Of a stretch of DNA of 64,000 nucleotides, positions 39,035 to 49,330 are shown piece by piece; positions within the stretch are counted from its first letter, which is position 1; every line of letters begins with the position of its first letter. The notes below the pieces were generated by a model. It had not been told where the DNA came from. It saw only the letters and a list, made by a program, of their open reading frames with translations, and ran no database searches. Origin of the DNA: an uncultured Clostridia bacterium (GTDB taxonomy: Bacteria; Bacillota; Clostridia; Oscillospirales; CAG-272); contig CAMJPL010000003.1 in NCBI GenBank assembly GCA_946407735.1, forward strand, positions 62,001 to 126,000, read 5' to 3'. The translations under genes were made by a program, and so were the position numbers.

Positions 39035-40852
39035 ATGCCTGAAAAAGCCAGGAAAATCGGAGGCGGTAATTATTTTCAGTCTGCCCCGCAGAAAAAATCA
39101 AAGACTCCGCACAAAACCGAAGAAGCGGTAAAGGACATCGAAGCCGGACAGGATAACGGATCCGACGGCGATGAGATCTCCGCTTCCGGCATGGAAGACA
39201 GCGGAGCTTTTGATCTTGCCGCGGCGCAGGCCGCCTTGAATGATCTGACTTCGGATCCCATGACCGCTACGAGTGATTCCATATCTGAAGACCTTGACAT
39301 ATCAGGGGACATATCGGACGAAAAGGAGAATACCTCCGGCGGCTTCATCAATATCACCATCCCTCCCGAGCTGATCTCGGATGATAATCAGACGTCGGAT
39401 AAGGCGCCGGACGATGAGCCGGACGAGTCCGGCGATGAAGAGATCACGGAAGAACCTTCAGAAGAGAATACTCAGGAGGACGCCTCGTATATCCCCGAAA
39501 CCGTCGGATATGAGCCCGCGGCAGCAGAAGATCTGCCTTCGCGGGAAGAAAACGAGCCGCTTGAAGAGCCTTCCAATGACGCCGCAGTTATCGCTCCGGC
39601 AGCTGAAAGCGACGCCGCCCCGGCGGCGGAAAAAGTGCCGGATGTTTCTGACGATATCCCGGACGATGACGTCATATCCGATGACGATACCCCCGCGCCT
39701 GCGGAGAAGCCGTCCGACGTCTCTGACGACGTCCCGTCGGCGCCGGTGATTTCTCCGTTCCTTATCGCAGCCGCGGAGGCGGCGCAGGCCGAAAAAGCCG
39801 CCGAGGGTATCGGTGCGGCGGAAGCCGGAGAAAAGGACGCCGGAAAAATCGGCAGAACGGACAAAGATCAGAAGATCTCATATAAGCTCGGACCGGTCAT
39901 CGGCATAGCGGCTGCCGCCCTCTTCTTCGGGGCGATAGCGTTCGGCGGCACGAATTATGTCTACCGCCATATGCCGCTCGGCCTCAACACGCATATCCGC
40001 TCGGCCGAGACTTCCTACTCGGCGTCCGCCAGAAACAGCGCCGTGGACGGTCTGAACGACGATATAACGTTCAGCTACTCGGTCGAGGGCGCTGCGATGA
40101 AGTCCCATACGTCGGGGAAGATCACCGTCGGCGAGTTCATCAGATCTATCGGGGACGAGCTCAAGCACGAGTCGTCCGACGGGGAGAAGTGGGAATATGC
40201 GTCGAACTATCCCAATTCCACCGTTCTCGAGGACGGGATGGAGGTAAAGATCGACCTTGTGAGCTCGAAGACCGTCACATCGACCGACGTGCTGAAATAC
40301 TCGACTGAGGTCATCGGCACCGAGGATCTTCCGAAGGGCGAGCGTGTCGTTCTCCGTTCGGGCATCGACGGTCTTGTCCGCCGCGTGTACAGCCAGAAAT
40401 TCGTCAACGGCGAGATGATAGCCAACGACATCACCGAGCAGGAGATCATAGCCGAGCCTCAGAGCGAAGTCGTCTATGAGGGCGTGGGAGGCGTTTTCGT
40501 CTCTCCGACCACCGGCAAGTCGTATGAGTATCTCTATTATATCGACTGCGAGGCGACGGCCTACGGCGTCGACACCGGATTCGGCGGGGACAGCCCGTGG
40601 GCGTACTCCGGCAAGCTCATCGAGATCGGCGATATAGCCGTCGATCCCGAGGTCATCCCGCTCAAGACGAAATGCTACGTCTACTGCGACGAGTATGATA
40701 TCGGCTACTGCTCGGCCGAGGATATCGGCGGCGCGATAAAGGGCAACAAGATCGATATATACATGGGAAAGGATTACGAGGCGCAGAAGCAGTTCGGACG
40801 CCGTCAGGTCAGAGTGTATATCCTTGAGCTCCCGGAGGAAAACGGCGGCTGA
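39035..40852 (+). CDS. Membrane-anchored G5/3D-domain protein with long acidic N-terminal region
   Basis: About 280 acidic residues rich in D/E/P/A, then TM IGIAAAALFFGAIAFGGTNYVY, a G5-like region, then 3D-like ATAYGVDTGFGG...GDIAVDPEVIPLKTKCYVY...AEDIGGAIKGNKIDIYM. Confidence 0.82.
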   Translation: MPEKARKIGGGNYFQSAPQKKSKTPHKTEEAVKDIEAGQDNGSDGDEISASGMEDSGAFDLAAAQAALNDLTSDPMTATSDSISEDLDISGDISDEKENTSGGFINITIPPELISDDNQTSDKAPDDEPDESGDEEITEEPSEENTQEDASYIPETVGYEPAAAEDLPSREENEPLEEPSNDAAVIAPAAESDAAPAAEKVPDVSDDIPDDDVISDDDTPAPAEKPSDVSDDVPSAPVISPFLIAAAEAAQAEKAAEGIGAAEAGEKDAGKIGRTDKDQKISYKLGPVIGIAAAALFFGAIAFGGTNYVYRHMPLGLNTHIRSAETSYSASARNSAVDGLNDDITFSYSVEGAAMKSHTSGKITVGEFIRSIGDELKHESSDGEKWEYASNYPNSTVLEDGMEVKIDLVSSKTVTSTDVLKYSTEVIGTEDLPKGERVVLRSGIDGLVRRVYSQKFVNGEMIANDITEQEIIAEPQSEVVYEGVGGVFVSPTTGKSYEYLYYIDCEATAYGVDTGFGGDSPWAYSGKLIEIGDIAVDPEVIPLKTKCYVYCDEYDIGYCSAEDIGGAIKGNKIDIYMGKDYEAQKQFGRRQVRVYILELPEENGG

Positions 40853-40897
40853 TTTTCCCTGCGGCATTATAACTGTTATTCAAATTTGCTATATCGG

Positions 40898-40920
40898 ACC
40901 GGCTCATTTTATGAGCCGGT
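40898..40920 (+). terminator. Rho-independent terminator
   Basis: ACCGGCTCAT-TTT-ATGAGCCGGT-TTTC. Confidence 0.8.
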
Positions 40921-40924
40921 TTTC

Positions 40925-40953
40925 TTGAATTTATCCCGAATATGATGTATAAT
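40925..40953 (+). promoter_or_regulatory. Promoter TTGAAT-N17-TATAAT for gdhA
   Basis: Hexamers at 40925-40930 and 40948-40953. Confidence 0.65.
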
Positions 40954-40958
40954 TATAA

Positions 40959-42362
<1,404 letters not shown>

Positions 42363-42409
42363 TAAGGCTTGAATAAGCTCAGACTTTCGATCTGTCATTT
42401 ATAAATTGT

Positions 42410-42436
42410 AACGGCGGAGGATCATCCTCCGCCGTT
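42410..42436. terminator. Perfect 12-bp hairpin overlapping the sortase stop codon
   Basis: AACGGCGGAGGA-TCA-TCCTCCGCCGTT then TCTTTCTG. Confidence 0.75.
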
Positions 42437-43270
42437 CTTTCTGTTCTTTTTCGATCTGTGTCCGGCTGCCGCGGCAAGTATGACGAGCATGATGATCACG
42501 GCGCAGGAGACGGATATAACGAGTATAACCGGGAAGTCGAAATATGCGTCGCCGACCACTCTCGCAGGTTCGTCGATATCCGGCGTCTCCGTCCTTTTTC
42601 CCCTTACCAGCAGCCGATGCGTGTTTATGCCGTACGGAGTGCATGTGTAAAGCGTCACATGATCTTCGCCGGGGATGATGTAAAGATCCGAGATGTCGTC
42701 CGGCAGCACGGTCTTTATCTGATCCACCTCGTAATACAGCGTCCTGTCGAGGAAGGTTATGCTGAACAGATCTCCCGCCTTCACGCGGTCGAGATCGGTG
42801 AACATCTTAGCCTTTGAAAGGCCGGAATGAGCCGATATCACCGTGTGCCTGCCGGGGCCTCCCGACGGCAGGGAAGAGCCGACCCACCATCCGGCGCCCG
42901 CCTGCAGACTGCTCTCGTCGAGACCTGTGTAGATCGGCAGCCTTATATCCTCCCCGGGAACGGAGACGACGCCGACGATCCCGCCTGTGACGGCGTTTAT
43001 CTCATCCAGAAGCTCTTTTTCTTCATCCGATTCGACGAACTGCGATCCCTTCCCGGCGACATAGTCGTTGTACTCGTCTATCATCTCCCATATCGGCGAA
43101 TAGTCGACCTTATCCGGCGTCACTATCTCGTTGTATCTGGTAATCTCCCTCGCTATCGAGCGCTCGGTCCTTATACGGCTGATCAGCGGGATGGAGGCGT
43201 ACGCCGCGCCCGATACGGCGATGAGGATAAAGATCAGCAGCTTTATCCTGAAAGCGCGTTTGTTTTTCAT
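42422..43270 (-). CDS. Class C-type sortase
   Basis: N-terminal TM, RTERSIAREITRYNE; HTVISAHSG; VTLYTCTPYGINTHRLLVRGKR (catalytic Cys/Arg); C-terminal TM. Confidence 0.88.
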   Translation of the reverse strand: MKNKRAFRIKLLIFILIAVSGAAYASIPLISRIRTERSIAREITRYNEIVTPDKVDYSPIWEMIDEYNDYVAGKGSQFVESDEEKELLDEINAVTGGIVGVVSVPGEDIRLPIYTGLDESSLQAGAGWWVGSSLPSGGPGRHTVISAHSGLSKAKMFTDLDRVKAGDLFSITFLDRTLYYEVDQIKTVLPDDISDLYIIPGEDHVTLYTCTPYGINTHRLLVRGKRTETPDIDEPARVVGDAYFDFPVILVISVSCAVIIMLVILAAAAGHRSKKNRKNGGG

Positions 43271-43283
43271 ACCCTGTGAAAAC

Positions 43284-43306
43284 CGGCGGAGGATCACCCT
43301 CCGCCG
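43284..43306. terminator. Hairpin between pilin-like CDS and sortase
   Basis: CGGCGGAGG-ATCAC-CCTCCGCCG; nearly the same sequence as the hairpin at 42410-42436. Confidence 0.6.
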
Positions 43307-43315
43307 TGTCTTTTA

Positions 43316-45004
43316 TCATTCTTTTTCGGCTTTGTCAGCGGTTTTTCTTTTTTTCATGATGAGCACTGCTATCCCGGCAAGTCCGCCGATGAAGACGATC
43401 GCACCGGGGATGAGATACGGGAGCATCTCGAGCAGAGCCCGACCGCCGGTATGCGGATACGCAACGTTGGCGAACCTGACCTCGGCGATATATGTCGTCT
43501 TGTCGGCTTTTTCGGCGACGTTGACGGTTATCGGCGTGTCGCTCTTTACGTAGTCGTTCGGCGCCTTCGTTTCTGTCAGCTCATATGTCCCCGCCGCGAG
43601 GCCGTTGAAAACGAGATGTCCCGCCGAGTCGGATTTTCCCTTATACGAGACGTCGTCTCCGCTCAGCGTGAATTCGGCGTCGGGGAGCGGAGCGTTTGTC
43701 GCCTGGTCGAACTTGAAGACGTCGATGCCGTAGGTCGTGACGGTAACGTTGGAATCGACCGACTTCTTGTCCGTCTCATACGTCACCCACGCCGTATTGG
43801 TCCTGACGCCTGCAGCAGCCGAGGATGAGAGATTCGCCGTATAAATAACGGCTATTTCGGGACAGCTGTCGATCTCATCAAGGGTGTAATATCCGTTTTC
43901 ATACAGCTCGACAAGATCCATCGTTATGGTGAATTCGGCTCCGGCGCCGGATGTCCCGGCGATCTGATACAGCGACGCGTCGAGAGCCCTGCCGTTGACC
44001 GTTATCGACGATATCGCGGCGAAGGTCATGTCCGGATCGAGCCTGTCGTGTATCACAAGCGGATAGCTTCCGCGAGTGACCGACGTCGGAGCCGCTTTTA
44101 TAGACTTGATCGTCGGCTCCGGGACGTCACCCGGCTGTATATACTCTCCGAGATAATCAGGGACGGTTGCGGTGAGCTCGAACGTCAGGGTCTCGCCTTT
44201 CGCTGCGCTGATTTCGGTCTTACCGTTCGATGTCTTCGTGAGTCCCGGCTCGCTCGTCTTTTCCTCGCCCGTATTGCCGCCTGTCCCGGTGCCGCCGCCG
44301 GAGGATGTGCCGACGTCAGCCCATATAGCGTACAGAACGGTGGTCTCGGCTGTGACGGTCACAGCGGCTCCCGGAGCGTATGACGCGGTTTCGGCTCCGC
44401 TCTCAAGCGACCAGCCGAGGAATGTCTTGCCTGTCTGAGACGGCTGTGCGAGCGGAAGTGTTATATTGCTGTCGGTGCCTGAAACCGGGTCGGGAGCGCC
44501 TGTTCCGCCGTTGGCGTTGAAGATGACCGTATATGTAATGGTCGGTGCAGCAGTTATCGGTTTATCGCCTGTGACGGTTATAGCAGAACTATATCTTTGA
44601 GTTGCATTTGATTCCCATGTAATGGTATCGCTTACAGTAGCGGAAGCCTCGCTCATATCGCGGTTTTTTACCACTACATCGGTGACCTCATGCTTTAAGG
44701 TACCGTCATACGTTATGTCAAGATTTAAGTTCCACCCATCCGTATTGCTGCCGGTAAAATAAGCGTTAATAGTAACAGTCTTGGTGTCGTTTTCACCATT
44801 GACTTTAATGTCGGAGGCACTGATATATGCGGAATCAATCGTGATCGAATTTGTGTTCGCTCCCTCGATGTCAACATCAGAGCCGAAATCAAGTGTGAGA
44901 GTCAGTCTGTACCGCTGCATCGCGAAAACGCCGAGACCTGAACAGGCTACAAGCATAATCACACAGATGAGGGCGAAAACTCTTGATAATCTGTTGTTTT
45001 TCAT
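43316..45004 (-). CDS. Pilin-like surface protein: SpaA-like domain, InlB-type repeat, C-terminal YPHTGG sorting signal
   Basis: Signal peptide; TVIFNANGGTGAPDPVSG...KTFLGWSLE; DIFKFDQATNAPLPDAEFTLSGDDVSYKGKSDSAGHLVFNGLAAGTYELTETKAP; YPHTGG + TM + KKRK tail. Confidence 0.87.
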   Translation of the reverse strand: MKNNRLSRVFALICVIMLVACSGLGVFAMQRYRLTLTLDFGSDVDIEGANTNSITIDSAYISASDIKVNGENDTKTVTINAYFTGSNTDGWNLNLDITYDGTLKHEVTDVVVKNRDMSEASATVSDTITWESNATQRYSSAITVTGDKPITAAPTITYTVIFNANGGTGAPDPVSGTDSNITLPLAQPSQTGKTFLGWSLESGAETASYAPGAAVTVTAETTVLYAIWADVGTSSGGGTGTGGNTGEEKTSEPGLTKTSNGKTEISAAKGETLTFELTATVPDYLGEYIQPGDVPEPTIKSIKAAPTSVTRGSYPLVIHDRLDPDMTFAAISSITVNGRALDASLYQIAGTSGAGAEFTITMDLVELYENGYYTLDEIDSCPEIAVIYTANLSSSAAAGVRTNTAWVTYETDKKSVDSNVTVTTYGIDVFKFDQATNAPLPDAEFTLSGDDVSYKGKSDSAGHLVFNGLAAGTYELTETKAPNDYVKSDTPITVNVAEKADKTTYIAEVRFANVAYPHTGGRALLEMLPYLIPGAIVFIGGLAGIAVLIMKKRKTADKAEKE

Positions 45005-45028
45005 TATGATATCTCCTATTCTATGATG

Positions 45029-45811
45029 TCACATATTCGGCTCAAATCCAAGCCATTTCAGCACTGTCCTTATCTTATCGTCCCAGTATCGCCAGCTGTG
45101 GTCGCCGTGCGACTCCTCATACGTAAGGTTGTAGCCGTTTTTCATGAGCGCGTCGCGCATCGTCCTGTTCTGATCGAGAAGGAAATCCTCGGTGCCGCAC
45201 CACATGTATATCTTTGGGAGAGGCTGACCGCTTTTCGCCAGCTTTTCAGCCTGAGAGACGAGATCGAACCTGCTTCCGGCGAAATCCTCCCGCTGTCCGA
45301 ATATGCTGAGCCAGTAAGGCTCGCCGTCCGACGTCAGATTGTCCACATCGCGGTGAGCCATATCCACGGCGCCCGAAAGCGAGGCGACGGCGCAGAATCT
45401 GTCCGGCGCGTTGAGACCGATATTCATGGCTCCGTAACCTCCCATTGACAAACCAGCGCAGAAATTATCCTCACGCTCTCCCGATATCTGCGGGAACAGG
45501 AGCCTGACGGTCGACGGCAGCTCGGCGGAGATAAAATCGAAATAGCCTCCGTACCGCCCGAGACAGCTCATGTTAACATACCACGACATCTGAGCCGACG
45601 GCATGACGACGGCGAGGTCGAGCCCGTCGACATACCGCTCGATGTTCGTAAGCTGCAGCCACGACATGCTGTCGCCGCTCATTCCGTGAAGCAGATAGAG
45701 AACCGGGAATTTTCCGTCCGGCCGCGGAGATCTTCTCTGCGGAAGAATCACGTTCATCTCGGTCTGCATGCCGAGAGCTTCCGAAAAGAAACGGGTCTGG
45801 CAGATAACCAT
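45029..45811 (-). CDS. Esterase (esterase D/tributyrin esterase-like alpha/beta hydrolase)
   Basis: VLYLLHGMSGDSMSWL; CAGLSMGGYGAMNIGL. Confidence 0.85.
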   Translation of the reverse strand: MVICQTRFFSEALGMQTEMNVILPQRRSPRPDGKFPVLYLLHGMSGDSMSWLQLTNIERYVDGLDLAVVMPSAQMSWYVNMSCLGRYGGYFDFISAELPSTVRLLFPQISGEREDNFCAGLSMGGYGAMNIGLNAPDRFCAVASLSGAVDMAHRDVDNLTSDGEPYWLSIFGQREDFAGSRFDLVSQAEKLAKSGQPLPKIYMWCGTEDFLLDQNRTMRDALMKNGYNLTYEESHGDHSWRYWDDKIRTVLKWLGFEPNM

Positions 45812-45848
45812 AGTAATCACATCCGAATTAAATATATTATTTTAAATT

Positions 45849-45877
45849 ATTATACAATATCGGCGGATGATTTTCAA
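45849..45877 (-). promoter_or_regulatory. Promoter TTGAAA-N17-TATAAT
   Basis: Minus-strand hexamers at 45877-45872 and 45854-45849. Confidence 0.65.
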
Positions 45878-45921
45878 GATGTCAGCGAAAAAAATTCCCG
45901 GAATCCGCAAAAAATAAATCG

Positions 45922-45947
45922 GCCGGTCCGCGTTATCGCGGACCGGC
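45922..45947 (-). terminator. Rho-independent terminator
   Basis: GCCGGTCCGCG-TTAT-CGCGGACCGGC; T-rich on the minus strand (GATTTATTTTTTGCGG). Confidence 0.8.
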
Positions 45948-45972
45948 TTCAAAAAAGTGTGATTTCAATATA

Positions 45973-46740
45973 TCATTCGCTTTCCGTCTGCGCTTCGTCT
46001 ATCTCAAGCGCTTCGGGATCGTAGCCCTCCGGGAATTCAAAGGCGAACAGGTCGCGCATCATCTCGGCGTTCCAGTTCCATTTTTCCTCTGTCTTCTCTC
46101 TGCCGGTGAAGATGGATATCGTCGATATCGTCCTCATGCAGAGCACCGTGTCCTCGGGAAGTCTCGCGAAGACCTTGAAATACTGCGCGAAGTTGGTGTC
46201 GCTGAGCAGTACGCCGTAATCGTCTATCGCGTAGTCCGGCTTTGAGCCGAGGACGTCTGACAGCTTCACGAAACCGGCGGCGGCTTTGACCTCGTTGTAC
46301 CAGTACGGGTCGAGAAGACATATCACCACCTCGCCTGCGAAGATCTGCTGATTGAAGCTGTTTTCGGCTTCGCGCAGACCGTTCCCGTCGATGACGACGT
46401 TGTCTATGGCATCCGCCGAGTTCGAGCCGGTTTTCGCGTTCTGCCGCACCTCGCGCACCTGATCGTCGGTGAGAAGGACGATGTTGGTGAATTCGGCTCC
46501 CATCTCGCCGTCGCCGTTGTAGTCCTTCGACATGACGGCCTCGAACGCCGCCTCGACCTCTCCGACCTCGCGCGGGGAGAAGACATACGGCCCGGTGTAC
46601 AGGATATTCACGTCGATCTTGTCCTTCGTCGTCATCTGGACGATGCCGATTATGCAGAAGATGCCGAAAAAGAGGGCGATCAGCGTCGGCCATTTGTAAT
46701 GATACCAGTAATTATCGAGCTTTTTCAGCAGATTTGACAT
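45973..46740 (-). CDS. Hypothetical single-pass membrane protein
   Basis: N-terminal TM YKWPTLIALFFGIFCIIGIVQM; own promoter and terminator. Confidence 0.75.
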   Translation of the reverse strand: MSNLLKKLDNYWYHYKWPTLIALFFGIFCIIGIVQMTTKDKIDVNILYTGPYVFSPREVGEVEAAFEAVMSKDYNGDGEMGAEFTNIVLLTDDQVREVRQNAKTGSNSADAIDNVVIDGNGLREAENSFNQQIFAGEVVICLLDPYWYNEVKAAAGFVKLSDVLGSKPDYAIDDYGVLLSDTNFAQYFKVFARLPEDTVLCMRTISTISIFTGREKTEEKWNWNAEMMRDLFAFEFPEGYDPEALEIDEAQTESE

Positions 46741-46772
46741 GATTTCAGATCCTTTCCGTATTATCTTCCGCT

Positions 46773-46801
46773 ATTATATCATACGGCAGGCGTCATTTCA
46801 A
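46773..46801 (-). promoter_or_regulatory. Promoter TTGAAA-N17-TATAAT
   Basis: Minus-strand hexamers at 46801-46796 and 46778-46773. Confidence 0.65.
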
Positions 46802-46871
46802 GATGATATAGATGAAATGAATCTTAATTTGCGCTTATATGAGCGAAACGTGATCTTTTCCCGCGATCATC

Positions 46872-46900
46872 TTGAAATTCCGCCGGAGTCATGTTATAAT
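46872..46900 (+). promoter_or_regulatory. Promoter TTGAAA-N17-TATAAT
   Basis: Hexamers at 46872-46877 and 46895-46900. Confidence 0.65.
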
Positions 46901-46989
46901 ATACTTCAAAGAAAAACGCGGCGGATAATAAACGTGAGATATCGGTCCGGCCGCGGGAGAATATCTTTCCGGATGCGGAGAATCAGGAT

Positions 46990-49245
46990 ATGGGAATTGA
47001 TATCGTCAGAAAAACGGCGGCGGTCATGCTGTGCGTTCTCATGATTATCGGCGCGCTGCCGCTTTGCATATCTGCCGAGGAGCGCGATACGTCGTTTGAA
47101 AGCGGGCTTGCCTCCGATCTCAAGGCGCTCGGTCTGTTCAAAGGAGTTTCCGACACCGAGTTCGACCTCGGGCGGGAGCCTACGAGGATCGAGGCGGTGA
47201 TCATGCTCGTGAGGCTGCTCGGAAAAGAGGGCGAGGCTACCGAGAAGAAGCAGTACTGTCCGTTCGCTGACGTGCCCGAATGGGCGAACAACCACATCGG
47301 CTGGGCGTGGAGACAGGGACTCACCGCCGGACGGTCTAAGGTAGAATTCGGCGCGGGCAACTGCTCGGCGGCGGCTTTTCTCACCTTCGTCCTGCGCGCC
47401 CTCGGCTACGACGATACCGATGGCAGGGATTTCACATGGGACAAGCCGTTCGATCTCGCGAAGGAAGCGGGGATACTGCCGGATTATGTCGATCTCGATA
47501 CATTCCTCAGAGCCGACGCCGTCGTGGTGGCGTACGCCGCGCTGTCATCGAAGATAAAGAACGGCGACGTGACCCTCGCCGAAAAGCTCGCTTCGGAAGG
47601 CGTTTTCTCACAGCAGGCGTTCCGCGAGATTTACCGCCCGTCCGCTGTCGGCTCCCATAAAGGCGGCAAAAAAACTATGACCGCGGCCGAGATATACGAG
47701 ATGTGCTCCCCGGCGGTGTTCTATGTCGAAACTAAGGATATCGACGGCGATACCTATGCGTCGGGGTCGGGATTCTTCATCTCGGACAACGGGACGGCGG
47801 TGACGAACCGCCACGTCATCAAAAACGCTGCGTCGGCGGACATCTATCTCACCGACGGCAGGACAGGGCATATCACATCCGTTTTGTATTCGCTGTACGG
47901 CCTTGACAGCGTCGTTGTGGCTACCGATCTCGACGATACCCCGTATCTTGAGCTCGCCGACTCGTCGTCCGTCACCGGAGGCGAGGAGATCTTCGCGATA
48001 GGCAATCCCGAGGGGCTGAAAAGCACGATATCCGACGGGATAATATCGAATCCCCGCCGCGACGATTTCGACGGCATGATCCAGATAACCGCCCCCATAT
48101 CTCACGGCTCGTCGGGAGGCGCGCTGATCGACAAGAGCGGCAGAGCTGTCGGCATCACCACGGCGACACTCGAATCGGGGCAGAATCTCAACTTTGCCGT
48201 ACCGATAAACGAGGCCGTGCCGCACCGCGTTTCGTCGTACACCGAGGTGGGAGGCTTATCGCTTTCCGAGTTCCTTGCGCAGGACGCGGTCGATCTGTAC
48301 GAGAACCGCCCCGAGCCGGGCGCCTGCGCCTGGCTTGAGTCTGAGCCGAACAACACATTCGACCGTGCCGGAGAGCTTGAGAACGGCGATACCTTCTACG
48401 GATCGCTGTCGGACGGCGATATGGATTTATGGCTCTACTGGGCCAACACGACCGGACGGATGATCGTTACCCTATATACCGACGCCGAGCTCGAGGCTGC
48501 GAAGTACATAGCCCTGGCGTCGTACATCTTCTTCGACGCCACGGATCTCAGATACGGCGATCTCGTCTCGTATGACGACGGCACGTACGGTCAGACGCTC
48601 GAGTTCGATGTCAAAACGCCGGGCACGTACGTGGTGGATATATCTATATACGGCAAGGATGATGTCGGTGATCTCGACTATGTCTTCTACTTTGAGTTCA
48701 TCCCCGACGATTCCAGCGGCGGATCGTATTCATCGAACGCCGTCGACGAAACGTCCGCGGCCTCGGCGTGCGCCGAGATAGGGCGATATCTTGAGCGGAG
48801 CGGCGATACGGAGGAGGATCCTGACGGCGGGACATATTATTACATCGAGAACCGCGTCCCGTCGGACGACGTCGAAAAGACCTTCTCGATGGTATGGTAT
48901 CCGTCGAACGGAGCGCTGATAGCAATGCTCGTCTATGTCGATGACGCCGGAATGGAGACTTTCGCGTATCTGAGATACGACGATTACGGCGCCGGCTCCG
49001 ACAGCAGGATATTCGCGATAGAGGAGTATGACGGCGATCTCGAGCGGTACGGCGACGGGACTCTCAGCCCTTCATCGTTCGGTCCCGACACGGCGCTCAC
49101 CTTTGAGACATACACGGGATCGGGCCTGTACAGGACGAGGATGCTGTCGGAGGCGGTCAGGATGATATCCGAGATACTTTCCCTCACCGATGAGTTCTGC
49201 GCCGGGTACGGCATAAGCGCCGATACGTCGCAGCTCGGTTTCTGA
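46990..49245 (+). CDS. Secreted trypsin-like (HtrA-type) serine protease with N-terminal SLH region
   Basis: Signal peptide; SLH-like CPFADVPEWANNHIGWAWRQGLTAG; protease motifs AVTNRHVIKNA and ISHGSSGGALIDKSGRAVGI. Confidence 0.87.
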   Translation: MGIDIVRKTAAVMLCVLMIIGALPLCISAEERDTSFESGLASDLKALGLFKGVSDTEFDLGREPTRIEAVIMLVRLLGKEGEATEKKQYCPFADVPEWANNHIGWAWRQGLTAGRSKVEFGAGNCSAAAFLTFVLRALGYDDTDGRDFTWDKPFDLAKEAGILPDYVDLDTFLRADAVVVAYAALSSKIKNGDVTLAEKLASEGVFSQQAFREIYRPSAVGSHKGGKKTMTAAEIYEMCSPAVFYVETKDIDGDTYASGSGFFISDNGTAVTNRHVIKNAASADIYLTDGRTGHITSVLYSLYGLDSVVVATDLDDTPYLELADSSSVTGGEEIFAIGNPEGLKSTISDGIISNPRRDDFDGMIQITAPISHGSSGGALIDKSGRAVGITTATLESGQNLNFAVPINEAVPHRVSSYTEVGGLSLSEFLAQDAVDLYENRPEPGACAWLESEPNNTFDRAGELENGDTFYGSLSDGDMDLWLYWANTTGRMIVTLYTDAELEAAKYIALASYIFFDATDLRYGDLVSYDDGTYGQTLEFDVKTPGTYVVDISIYGKDDVGDLDYVFYFEFIPDDSSGGSYSSNAVDETSAASACAEIGRYLERSGDTEEDPDGGTYYYIENRVPSDDVEKTFSMVWYPSNGALIAMLVYVDDAGMETFAYLRYDDYGAGSDSRIFAIEEYDGDLERYGDGTLSPSSFGPDTALTFETYTGSGLYRTRMLSEAVRMISEILSLTDEFCAGYGISADTSQLGF

Positions 49246-49280
49246 TCCTATTCATGAAGTGAGAAATAATTGTATATAAT

Positions 49281-49313
49281 ATCCGCCTCCGCTCGGTCAG
49301 AGCGGAGGCGGAT
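49281..49313. terminator. Perfect 14-bp hairpin between convergent genes
   Basis: ATCCGCCTCCGCTC-GGTCA-GAGCGGAGGCGGAT. Confidence 0.8.
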
Positions 49314-49330
49314 CGTTAATAAGTCAATCT

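Noticed and set aside
39381-39749. 122-aa R/P/S-rich plus-strand ORF
   Set aside because: Out-of-frame reading of the acidic region of the G5/3D gene.
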